Shown: positions 24,915 through 32,787 of the stretch, in pieces
How positions within the stretch are numbered: the stretch's first letter is position 1
Layout of the letters: each line of letters starts with the position of its first letter
NCBI GenBank assembly: GCA_900542835.1
Contig: UQPB01000016.1
Location: 1 to 64,000 of the forward strand
Source: an uncultured Pelosinus sp.
Lineage (GTDB): Bacteria; Bacillota; Negativicutes; Sporomusales; Acetonemataceae
Length of the DNA stretch: 64,000 bases
Reading direction: 5' to 3'
The notes under the pieces: generated by a model
What the model was told of the DNA's origin: nothing
Seen by the model: the letters and a program-made list of their open reading frames with translations, nothing else
Databases searched by the model: none
Program-made: the position numbers and the translations under genes

Positions 24915-25986
24915 TGCAGCCTCCTGAAAACACTTTGGCGATATAACGCGACTGACAGGCGGATAGCAGCCCCGCATAAGTCAGCGTAAAGCCGATTCCA
25001 TCCCCCACCCGGATATCGCGTTCACAGTCGCTTACATCCAGAATCAGATGATCACTGGAAGCGCCGAGAACGGCAATGCCAGCCAGCAGCGGTTTGATCT
25101 CCTCAATATTGACGTCTTGCCGTCCGAGCGCCACAATGGCACGCCTGCGATTACCCCGGTCAATGAAGCGGGGAATATTGCCAAAAGCATCCCTGCCGAT
25201 TTCCCCCTCCGGCAACGACGGTTTATCCTTCAGCTCGATAATTTCGGCCTGCAGGCAAAACGCATCCTGCTGCAGACCGGGGACAGCTCGCTGATGAGTG
25301 GTGTCCGTTCCTAAAAAAATCGCCTCACCGATTCGCAGCTGATTGATGCCCGCTGGCAGCAGTCCCTGTTCAAGCAGCTGCAAACTGGAGGTTCCGCCGC
25401 CGGATACCACATCAAGCTTCCGGTCAAGCCGATCTTCGATCAACCGCGTCAGCCTGACCAGCAGCCCCAGATTATCACAGCTTGGCAGCACACCGCCAAA
25501 GCAGCCCATATTTGTACCGATTCCGGACAAATGCACTCCCGGAATCGCAGCGACAGCCGCTGCCGCCCGCAAAGCATTTTCCGCCAGCACCCCCTCACGC
25601 CGATCGCCGACGTCAATCATCAAAATTACCTGGTGCACCCTGCCCCTGTTGCGGGCCGCGTCGGCCAGTGCCTGAATCACGCTAAGCTCGGAGTTAACAC
25701 TGGCATCGGTATAGCGGATAACGCTATGCACGTCACTCAAGGTCGGTATGCGCAGCAAAGTAATCGGCAGATGCACCCCGTTATCACGCATTTCAATGAT
25801 ATTCTCCAGACGCGAGTCAGCCAGGCCGGCAACACCGGCGTCAGCTACCGCCCGGACAATCGGGGCGATGGCGGTAACCCCCTTGGTCACGCCCAGAACG
25901 GCAATCGAGCGTTCGCGGCAACGTTCGACCACAGTCGCAGCGTTCAACCTGATTTTACCCAAATCAACCTGTAAAGACGCGCTCAC
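24907..25986 (-). CDS. Alanine/ornithine racemase-family PLP enzyme
   Basis: 359-residue fold-type III PLP enzyme resembling ornithine racemase (Orr/YhfX group). The PLP Lys is in VLGVTKGV (about residue 40 of this start). Family stretches include LADSRLENI, SVNSELSVIQALADAA, VILMIDVGDRREGVL, GIGTNMGCFGG, VSGGGTSSLQLL and RIGEAIFLGTDT. In clostridia Orr makes D-ornithine for the oxidative ornithine pathway, but the other genes of that pathway are not here. Start: GTG at 25986, preceded by AGGAGGGTGG; the open frame extends upstream without a ribosome site. Confidence 0.83.
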   Translation of the reverse strand: MSASLQVDLGKIRLNAATVVERCRERSIAVLGVTKGVTAIAPIVRAVADAGVAGLADSRLENIIEMRDNGVHLPITLLRIPTLSDVHSVIRYTDASVNSELSVIQALADAARNRGRVHQVILMIDVGDRREGVLAENALRAAAAVAAIPGVHLSGIGTNMGCFGGVLPSCDNLGLLVRLTRLIEDRLDRKLDVVSGGGTSSLQLLEQGLLPAGINQLRIGEAIFLGTDTTHQRAVPGLQQDAFCLQAEIIELKDKPSLPEGEIGRDAFGNIPRFIDRGNRRRAIVALGRQDVNIEEIKPLLAGIAVLGASSDHLILDVSDCERDIRVGDGIGFTLTYAGLLSACQSRYIAKVFSGGCND

Positions 25987-26075
25987 GCATATTCCACCCT
26001 CCTCTGAACGGTAAATGCGCCGCCGTCTTAGTCTGCCCGGATTCAACCGTCTTTCATCATTCTATCTGCGCAATT

Positions 26076-27104
26076 TCACGAACACATTTCAATAACAATA
26101 CGCTCCAGGACAACATTGCCGGCACGCCCGGTTTTAATCGCCCGGTCAGCGTCGGAGATCATGAGTAAAATTCGTTTCAATCCCGCCGGGCTGAACCGCC
26201 TCGCCTGCCCCAGCATTTTTTCGGCTATAAACGGGTGCAGGCTTAGCGTCTTGGCAATGTCGCGGGCGGAGCTGCCCTGTCCTGCCAGTTCTTTTGTATA
26301 CAGCAGTGCGCGAACCTGTCTGGCGATCAGCATCAACAACCGCATCGGCGGCTCGCCAACCCCCAGCTGGTCATCCAGCAAACGCAAGGCCAGCCTGCTG
26401 TCCTTCTGGCTCATCGCGTCAATCATTGCAAAAATATTTACTTCCGGAATACCCGCCAGGGTTGCCTTGACGTCAGCCTCGTCAATACGCTGCCGGCTGC
26501 CGCTGTGTAGAAGGATTTTGTCAATTTCGTTCTCCAGAAAACCCACCGACAGCTGCGGCATAAAGGAAATGCCGGTCAGTAAGTAGGTTAACGCTTCCGG
26601 CGCTATCGTTTTCTGCGCCTGCCTGAACCGTTCAAGAATCCAATCGCGGGCCTCGCGCGCTTTCAGCGGCAAAAGCTCAACAATAACACCGGCCTTTTCC
26701 ACCGTTTTATACAGTTTACGGCGTTTATCGACTTTTTCGCCTGCCAGCAGCAGAATATGCGTATCCGGACCGATATCCTGCAAACTCGCCAGCAGCCTGG
26801 CATCCGCTTTATCGTCACTATCGGCATCGCTGTTTTTGGCGGCGCGGAACAGCTTCGTGTCACGAACGATCACAACATGCCTGCCGCCGAAGAAAGGCGT
26901 GGTTTCAATGGCCTGCAGCAACTGCGGCACAGGCGGGTCCTGCTCAAAAATCGTCAGACCCATGTCCCGCTCATCAGGCGGCAAAGCGGCGTCAATCAGC
27001 GCCTGCTCGACCTGGCGTGCGTAATAACGCTCTTCACCATATAACAGATAAACGGCAGCAAGGTCGCCCTTGCGGATTAATTGCAAGACTTCACGAATTG
27101 TCAT
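26076..27104 (-). CDS. holA: DNA polymerase III delta subunit
   Basis: 342-residue clamp-loader subunit that opens the beta clamp. N-terminal AVYLLYGEERYYARQVEQAL is typical. The central segment has FGGRHVVIVRDTKLF and ILLLAGEKVDKRRKLYK, and the C-terminal helical domain LLMLIARQVRALLYTKEL. Delta has no functional P-loop, as seen here. It starts at ATG 27104 with a GGAGGAAAAAT site. It follows comEC by 111 bp, a conserved neighbourhood in Bacillota (comEA-comEC-holA). Confidence 0.94.
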   Translation of the reverse strand: MTIREVLQLIRKGDLAAVYLLYGEERYYARQVEQALIDAALPPDERDMGLTIFEQDPPVPQLLQAIETTPFFGGRHVVIVRDTKLFRAAKNSDADSDDKADARLLASLQDIGPDTHILLLAGEKVDKRRKLYKTVEKAGVIVELLPLKAREARDWILERFRQAQKTIAPEALTYLLTGISFMPQLSVGFLENEIDKILLHSGSRQRIDEADVKATLAGIPEVNIFAMIDAMSQKDSRLALRLLDDQLGVGEPPMRLLMLIARQVRALLYTKELAGQGSSARDIAKTLSLHPFIAEKMLGQARRFSPAGLKRILLMISDADRAIKTGRAGNVVLERIVIEMCS

Positions 27105-27215
27105 TATTTTTCCTCCGCCGATTGATAGGTAATCGCTGATTAGAGAAACGGGGCAGCCCAACGAGCGATTTTTTTGACTGGCGCAGAAAAGCTCCGCCCG
27201 GCTGCGCTGGATGAA

Positions 27216-29540
27216 TTAATCAGTACTTACATAGGAACTGGCCGTTAACCGCCGGCCATCACTGGAAAATACGATCGCGCCATGCCGGTCCGTACGGAAC
27301 AGCTTGCGGCCACCGCTGCCCAGCCGCGCCAGCGTGTCAGGATGAGGATGGCCATAACGATTGCCGGCGCCCACCGAAATGACCGCGTAATCCGGCCGCG
27401 TGGCTGCCAGAAAGGCCTGACCGGAAGAGGCTTTAGCCCCGTGATGTCCGACCTTCAGCACCGTCTGCGGGCCGATCCCCTGTGACAGCAGCGCCTGCTC
27501 GCCCTCTCCCTCCAGATCGCCTGTAATCAAAAAGCGATGCGAACCATAACCTACCTCAACCACACAGCTATTTTCATTGCCGGTGCGTTCGTGCTGCTCA
27601 AGCGGGCGCCAAAGGGAAAACCGTACGCCATCAATCAGAATTGACTGACCGGAATACGCGGGAATCGGCGGCAGGGGGCGGCTGCGGTTAAGGGCTTGAA
27701 CCGCAGCCGTATGTTCGCCCGGGGGGATAATCACTTGCGAGACAGGAACAGCCGCCGCGACCGCGGCTGCGCCGCCGGCATGATCCTGATGCCCGTGTGT
27801 CATAATCATATAGTCAAGCCGCCTAATATTCAGCCGTCGCAGGTACGGATAGACAACCCGTTCGCCAACATCAAAACCGCTGCTGCCGCCGGCGTCAATC
27901 AACACGGCCCGGCCCCGCGGCGTTACAACCAGGGCCGCGTCGCCCTGACCAACATCAATAAAGTGAACCGTCAATGGCTGCGGCCAGACGGCGGCGACCG
28001 CCAGCGCCATGGCGGCCAACACCGCGGCGGCAGCCGCCTGCACCCGGTAACGTCGCCATAATACAGCCGGAGCCGGCCACCAGCGGGCATACCCGTACAG
28101 CCACAATAGCCCCCCATAGTAAGTGGCAGCCATCCAGGGGTCAAGCGGAGGCAGATAGACCGCCAGCGGCTGCAGTGCCAGCGCTGAATTGATATGGGTA
28201 GCAGCGCTTAACAGCAGGCTGCAGCTAACCAGCAGGGCTTTGCCAACAATAGGCAGGAACAGCGCACTAATCCCTCCAGCCAATCCCATTACAACCGTCA
28301 GTTCAATCGCCGGTACCACCAGCAAATTGGCGGCAAACGACATCAGCGGCAGGTTGTTGAAATAGCAGGCCATTACCGGCAAAGCCCCCAGTTGCGCGGC
28401 TGCGGTGGCGGCGAGGGGCCTGCTCAGCCAAGCAGGCATAAACGCCAGCAGGGCCTGCGTTTTTGTGTACAGCAATACCAACCCGGCGGCAGCGCTGAAC
28501 GAAAGCTGGAAACTGATATCTGCCAGCAAACCCGGCTGCCATAACAACATAGCGCCAGCTGTCAGAACCAGTGCGTTCAATGCCTCCCGTTCACGGCCCC
28601 AGACCGCGGCCAGCAGCGCAATCGTTCCCATAGCTGCTGAACGGACAACCGGCGGCGACCAACCGGCCAGGGATGCATAAAACAAAATTGCAGCGACGGC
28701 TGCCAGTGCCGTCGGCCGCGGCCGCAGTCCCGCGACTGCCGCCAGCCAATAGACCGCTCCGGCAACCAGGGCAATATGTGACCCCGATACAGATAAAATA
28801 TGGACAATACCGGTTGCCGCGAATTCCTGGACCGTAACGGCGGGAATTCCACTGTAGCCGCCAAACAACGCTCCTGTCAATACCGCGGCATCATGCGGGG
28901 GCATGACCGCCTGCATCGCCGCAGTCATCGCCGACCGCAACCGCAGCAGGGCTCCCTGCCAGCCAGCTTCGCTGCGGCCGGCATAGCGCGGTTCGCCGCC
29001 GGCTGCCAGCCGGGCGGTAAAGCCCTGCCGCCGCCAGGCTGCCACCTGGTCGACAGCACCGGGGTTCTGATAGCCATGCAGCGGCTTTAGCTCGCCGGCG
29101 ACAACAAGGTGTGAGCCGTACGGATAAACAGGACTCCCGGTTTTTTGACGAATTGAGGTAAAAACTTTACCGGTCGCCGGCCGCGGCTGGCCGGCCGATC
29201 CTGCCACCGCCGCTACCCGCAGCCGGTAGCGGGCGACTACCGTCGCTTCGTCCAGACGCAATACCGTCGCCGGTCCTTCCGTTATCCCGTAAAGCGTTAC
29301 GGACTGGCCGGTAAAATGGCTGACATCGTCGCCTGCCACAACTTGCTCCTGCAGCCCCCTGCCCCAACCGGTAAAAAAGCAAACAAGCAATAACAGCCAA
29401 ACCAGCCGCCTTTGCCTTAACCAGACAGCGGCCAGCAGACAGACACCCGCAGCAGCAAGCGGAACAACGGAGGATATGGCTGCCGCGCCGGCGGCCCAAA
29501 TCCCGGCTGCCAGCGACAGCACAGGCGCGGCCAGATGCAT
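27216..29540 (-). CDS. comEC: ComEC/Rec2 DNA-uptake channel
   Basis: About 774 residues. N-terminal helices and an OB-like domain come first, then the multi-spanning Competence domain (TGALFGGYSGIPAVTVQEFAATGIVHILSVSGSHIALVAG, the family signature) around residues 220-480. The C-terminal metallo-beta-lactamase domain has T-HGHQDHAGG, DVGQGDA and a late GHHGAKASSG. It transports single-stranded DNA across the cytoplasmic membrane in transformation; the hydrolase domain may degrade the other strand. ATG 29540 has an AGGTGAG site; a GTG three codons upstream overlaps that site. Its ribosome site directly abuts repeat copy A, and its usual partner comEA is 2.6 kb upstream, split off by two unrelated genes. 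Confidence 0.93.
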   Translation of the reverse strand: MHLAAPVLSLAAGIWAAGAAAISSVVPLAAAGVCLLAAVWLRQRRLVWLLLLVCFFTGWGRGLQEQVVAGDDVSHFTGQSVTLYGITEGPATVLRLDEATVVARYRLRVAAVAGSAGQPRPATGKVFTSIRQKTGSPVYPYGSHLVVAGELKPLHGYQNPGAVDQVAAWRRQGFTARLAAGGEPRYAGRSEAGWQGALLRLRSAMTAAMQAVMPPHDAAVLTGALFGGYSGIPAVTVQEFAATGIVHILSVSGSHIALVAGAVYWLAAVAGLRPRPTALAAVAAILFYASLAGWSPPVVRSAAMGTIALLAAVWGREREALNALVLTAGAMLLWQPGLLADISFQLSFSAAAGLVLLYTKTQALLAFMPAWLSRPLAATAAAQLGALPVMACYFNNLPLMSFAANLLVVPAIELTVVMGLAGGISALFLPIVGKALLVSCSLLLSAATHINSALALQPLAVYLPPLDPWMAATYYGGLLWLYGYARWWPAPAVLWRRYRVQAAAAAVLAAMALAVAAVWPQPLTVHFIDVGQGDAALVVTPRGRAVLIDAGGSSGFDVGERVVYPYLRRLNIRRLDYMIMTHGHQDHAGGAAAVAAAVPVSQVIIPPGEHTAAVQALNRSRPLPPIPAYSGQSILIDGVRFSLWRPLEQHERTGNENSCVVEVGYGSHRFLITGDLEGEGEQALLSQGIGPQTVLKVGHHGAKASSGQAFLAATRPDYAVISVGAGNRYGHPHPDTLARLGSGGRKLFRTDRHGAIVFSSDGRRLTASSYVSTD

Positions 29541-29553
29541 AATTCTCACCTAT

Positions 29554-29707
29554 GTAACCACTGGTTAATTCACACAGCGCAGGCTGATTTTTTCCGCCTG
29601 ACGGCATCAGACAGCCCTTGTAAGAGCCCGCTATTCCTGTGGTCTGGCTTCCTTGCCAGGCAAAAAATCTCCCGCCAGCTTGACGACTTTCTTTAAGCAG
29701 CGGTTAC
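29554..29707. repeat. Inverted-repeat-ended element, copy A
   Basis: 154-bp element with terminal inverted repeats GTAACCACTG (29554-29563) and CAGCGGTTAC (29698-29707), one mismatch. The left end (GTTAATTCACACAGCG after the repeat) is identical to copy B at 52614-52629, and the inner CTATTCCTG and CTTGCCAG segments are also shared. It fills the gap between comEC and the exporter gene and supplies the exporter's stop codon. No coding capacity. MITE-like. Confidence 0.7.
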
Positions 29708-30918
29708 CGATGGCAGGATAATGAGTTGCGTTCGGCAGGACTGACGGGGCAAACCATTTTATAAACCCAGACCGCATTTAGCAGCAGCAAGCCGCTGGTC
29801 AGATAAAACACGTAATGGATCCCCAGCCAGGCCGCCACTGTGCCGCCCAGCAGCGCACCGGCAAACGAGCCAATAAACTGGGCTGACTGATTATAGCCGT
29901 AAATCCGGCCGGCAAATTCATCAGGCGTCAGCTGCCGGACCAAGCTGTTGATAGAAGGCAGCAGCCCCGCCGTTGCAATTCCCAGCAAAAACCGCAGCCC
30001 CATCAGCTGCCAGGGATTATCAACAATCGCCTGGGGAATAAACAGCAGCGCCGCGGCCAGCAAGGCGGCCGGCATAATTTTTTGCGGCCCGATGCGATCC
30101 GCAAGCCGGCCCAACCTGGGAGCGGCCAGGATACTGGCCAGCCCCGAGGCGGAAAAAATCATCCCCGACATCAAAGCAACATCGGTGCCGGTTGCCGGCA
30201 GCTGATCAACATAGACGGTGATAATCGGCTGGATCGACATCAGTCCCATTTGCATAACCAGAGTCGTGACAAACATCGCGGCTGTGACCTGCGGCTGCGG
30301 CAGCCGCTGCCACAGCTCAGACAGATTCAGCGTCGGCCGGTCCGAAGCGGTAAATTGCTCCTGGACAAAAAACAGTGACGCGAAAAAGGCGATCAGCAAT
30401 AAAACGCCAATAGCGATAAAATTGCTGCGGATGCCGGCAATTGCAGCCAGATAACCGCCAAAAAGCGGCCCCAGCAGCATACCGGCGACGGCGCCGGTTG
30501 ACAGTGTGCCCAAAGCCCAGCCGGCCTGCTCCCGTGGCGTCTGCGTCGCGATCAGGGTAATTGCCCCTGAATAAAAGCCTGATATCGTTCCCTGCAGCAG
30601 GCGCAGCCCTACCAGTTGATACACATTCTGCACAAACGCCATCGCGGTAATGACAATGGCCATACCCAGACTTGCCCGCAGCAGCATTGGCTTTCTGCCG
30701 TATTTATCGGCGGCTCTGCCCCATAGAGGCGCAAACGCCGCCATGCAGATAAAGGTGACGCCATAGCTGATTCCGGCCCACTGTTCAATCTCCGGCAGGG
30801 AAAATTCGCCCAGCTGGCCGATATAAAGCGGTAAAACCGGCGCTAGCTGACTGACTCCTGCCGAGGTTGCCAGCACGCCAAACCAACAGACATATAAGTT
30901 TCGCTTCCAGATCTCCAC
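29704..30918 (-). CDS. MFS multidrug exporter, MdtG-like
   Basis: About 404 residues with 12 predicted membrane segments. It is close to E. coli MdtG over its whole length: the start EIWKRNLYVCWFGVL, the A-loop PLWGRAADKYGRKPMLLRASLGM, the long block TQTPREQAGWALGTLSTG, and LAAPRLGRLADRIGPQKIM. Probably exports drugs such as fosfomycin-type or hydrophobic compounds, but the substrate cannot be read from sequence. Start: GTG at 30918 has a GAGGG site 6 bases away; upstream ATG and TTG lack one. It interrupts the usual comEA-comEC order together with the next gene. Confidence 0.87.
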   Translation of the reverse strand: MEIWKRNLYVCWFGVLATSAGVSQLAPVLPLYIGQLGEFSLPEIEQWAGISYGVTFICMAAFAPLWGRAADKYGRKPMLLRASLGMAIVITAMAFVQNVYQLVGLRLLQGTISGFYSGAITLIATQTPREQAGWALGTLSTGAVAGMLLGPLFGGYLAAIAGIRSNFIAIGVLLLIAFFASLFFVQEQFTASDRPTLNLSELWQRLPQPQVTAAMFVTTLVMQMGLMSIQPIITVYVDQLPATGTDVALMSGMIFSASGLASILAAPRLGRLADRIGPQKIMPAALLAAALLFIPQAIVDNPWQLMGLRFLLGIATAGLLPSINSLVRQLTPDEFAGRIYGYNQSAQFIGSFAGALLGGTVAAWLGIHYVFYLTSGLLLLNAVWVYKMVCPVSPAERNSLSCHR

Positions 30919-31084
30919 GATGATCCCTCGCATTGCGGGCAAATAACAAACCCTGTATCCGATTGCGTATACAACTATAATACCGCGAAACCACCCTAAA
31001 TGCTATACACAAGATAGCATAACATAGGACAATCGCAATTGTTGGATCGACCGGCAGCTTGCCCTGACCTGCCGCTGCGGGTTG

Positions 31085-31113
31085 TTGACAAGGAACGGCC
31101 GGCAGACTATACT
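31085..31113 (+). promoter_or_regulatory. Promoter of the hydroxyacid dehydrogenase gene
   Basis: TTGACA (31085-31090), 17 bp, TATACT (31108-31113), ending 33 bp before the start codon. Near-consensus. Confidence 0.85.
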
Positions 31114-31146
31114 CAAACGTGACAGTAAACAGTTGGAGGTTAGCGT

Positions 31147-32103
31147 ATGATAAAAACCGTTGCCCTAAATGCCGGAAAGCTGGATTTTGACGGTAAATTG
31201 GCTTTTGCGCCGTTAACGCAGTTGACCGACCTCACTCGCTACGCAGCCAGCAGCCAGAGCGACATTCTTGACCGGGTACAGGATCAAACGGTCATTATCA
31301 GCAAGGAACTGCCGCTTGGCGGTGAACTGATCCGGAAGATGCCGGACTCGGTTAAGCTGATCTGCGAAGCCGGAACCGGCTACAACAACATCGATATCAC
31401 CGCCGCCCGCGAGAAAAAGATCACGGTCTGCAATGTTCCCGGCTACAGCACCGGGGCTGTTGCCCAGCTGGCAATCGCCTGCATTCTCAATTTCAGCTCC
31501 TCATTAAGCCTGCAAAAAACTATGCTGCAGGCCAAGGATTTCAGTAATTTTACCCGTCATTTACAAGTTCCCCACTTTGAATTGAACGCTAAAACCCTGG
31601 GGCTTATCGGCGCGGGCGCCATCAGCCGCCAGACAGCGGTGGTCGCGCATGCTCTGGGCATGAATATTCTCGTTTACAGCCGCAGCCGCAAGGACTGGGC
31701 CGATCTCAACGCCGCTTTCGTCAGTCTGGACGAAGTTCTGGCAGCTGCCGACTTTCTCAGCATCCATTGTCCGCTGACGCCAGAAACCCGCCACCTCCTG
31801 GACCGGCACCGCTTCGGGCAAATGAAGTCAACAGCCTATATTATTAACACCGCCCGCGGCCCGATTATCCACGAAGCCGACCTGATCGACGCCCTGCAAA
31901 ATAAGCGTCTGGCCGGGGCCGCCTTGGACGTCCAGGATCCGGAACCGCCAGCGCTCGATAACCCGTTATTCACGATGGACAATGTTCTGCTCACGCCGCA
32001 CATCGGCTGGCAGACACTGGAATCCAGACAGCGACTGATTGGCCTGCTGGCAGACAATATTGCCGCCTGGCTGCAGGGCAAGCCTGTAAATACCGTAGCT
32101 TAA
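31147..32103 (+). CDS. D-2-hydroxyacid dehydrogenase (NAD-dependent)
   Basis: 318-residue oxidoreductase of the D-isomer 2-hydroxyacid family (glycerate/lactate/hydroxypyruvate type). Rossmann motif GLIGAGAISRQTA lies near residue 155. Catalytic Arg is in NTARGPIIHE, Glu in DVQDPEPP and His in LTPHIGWQT. The N-terminal substrate domain has CEAGTGYNNIDITAA. It has its own promoter and GGAGG site and a downstream hairpin, so it is a single-gene unit on the plus strand set between comEC and comEA. The exact 2-keto acid substrate is unknown. Confidence 0.9.
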   Translation: MIKTVALNAGKLDFDGKLAFAPLTQLTDLTRYAASSQSDILDRVQDQTVIISKELPLGGELIRKMPDSVKLICEAGTGYNNIDITAAREKKITVCNVPGYSTGAVAQLAIACILNFSSSLSLQKTMLQAKDFSNFTRHLQVPHFELNAKTLGLIGAGAISRQTAVVAHALGMNILVYSRSRKDWADLNAAFVSLDEVLAAADFLSIHCPLTPETRHLLDRHRFGQMKSTAYIINTARGPIIHEADLIDALQNKRLAGAALDVQDPEPPALDNPLFTMDNVLLTPHIGWQTLESRQRLIGLLADNIAAWLQGKPVNTVA

Positions 32104-32116
32104 ATTGACCTGGGGA

Positions 32117-32162
32117 ACCAAAAAAGCCGGAAGCAGACGCGGTCTGCTTCCGGCTTTTTTCA
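32117..32162. terminator. Bidirectional terminator
   Basis: Arms AAAAAAGCCGGAAGCAGAC (32120-32138) and its complement around 32142-32160, perfect, with A- and T-runs. Serves the dehydrogenase and the convergent comEA. Confidence 0.92.
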
Positions 32163-32187
32163 GTTGATGGCCGGGATCGCGGCCTGA

Positions 32188-32769
32188 CTACAAGGAGACT
32201 TTATCCTTCAGAGCATTATACTTGGCTGCACCGATGCCGGATACGTTTTTCAAATCCTCAATGGCCTGAAAACTGCCCTGCGTGGCGCGGTATTCCAGTA
32301 TCCGGTCGGCCAGAGCCGGTCCGATTCCCGGCAGCGACTCCAGCTGCTGCTTATCTGCCTGGTTCAGGCTGACCTTGCCGCCGCTCCGGGCAGACCCGGC
32401 GGCTGGAGCGGCGGCAGCCGACGCCAGACTGCCGGGAACATGGATCTGCATGCCGTCACGTACTTTTTGCGCTAAATTCACCGCGGCGGTATCGGCGCCG
32501 CCGGCAAAGCCGCCGGCGGCATTTACACAGTCAATCGCCCGCGGCGTCCCTGCCAGCGCGTACACGCCGGGGCGGACGACAAAACCGCTTACATAAACAA
32601 CAATTTCGGCAGCGGGCTCCGGCGCCGCATTGTCAACAGGCAGAACCGGAACAGGCCCTGCTGGCTCCAGGGACCGGCTTTGCTGCTGCCACACAGCTAA
32701 CGCCCCTGACAGGACCACTGCCAGTATCAGAACCCCCAACAAGTACTGCCGCTTCCGGAACTGTTCCAT
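32188..32769 (-). CDS. comEA: ComEA DNA receptor for competence
   Basis: 193-residue membrane-anchored DNA-binding protein. One N-terminal membrane segment (about residues 8-25) is followed by a SLBB-type domain (VYVSGFVVRPGVYALAGTPR to VNLAQKVRDGMQIHVP), a linker rich in Ala/Ser/Gly, and two helix-hairpin-helix motifs (SLNQADKQQLESLPGIGPALADRILEYR, IEDLKNVSGIGAAKYNALK). It captures double-stranded DNA outside the membrane for ComEC. Start: ATG 32769, with the GGAGG site four codons upstream that itself forms part of a TTG-led extension I reject. Confidence 0.93.
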   Translation of the reverse strand: MEQFRKRQYLLGVLILAVVLSGALAVWQQQSRSLEPAGPVPVLPVDNAAPEPAAEIVVYVSGFVVRPGVYALAGTPRAIDCVNAAGGFAGGADTAAVNLAQKVRDGMQIHVPGSLASAAAAPAAGSARSGGKVSLNQADKQQLESLPGIGPALADRILEYRATQGSFQAIEDLKNVSGIGAAKYNALKDKVSL

Positions 32770-32787
32770 GCTCGCCTCCAAAACAGT

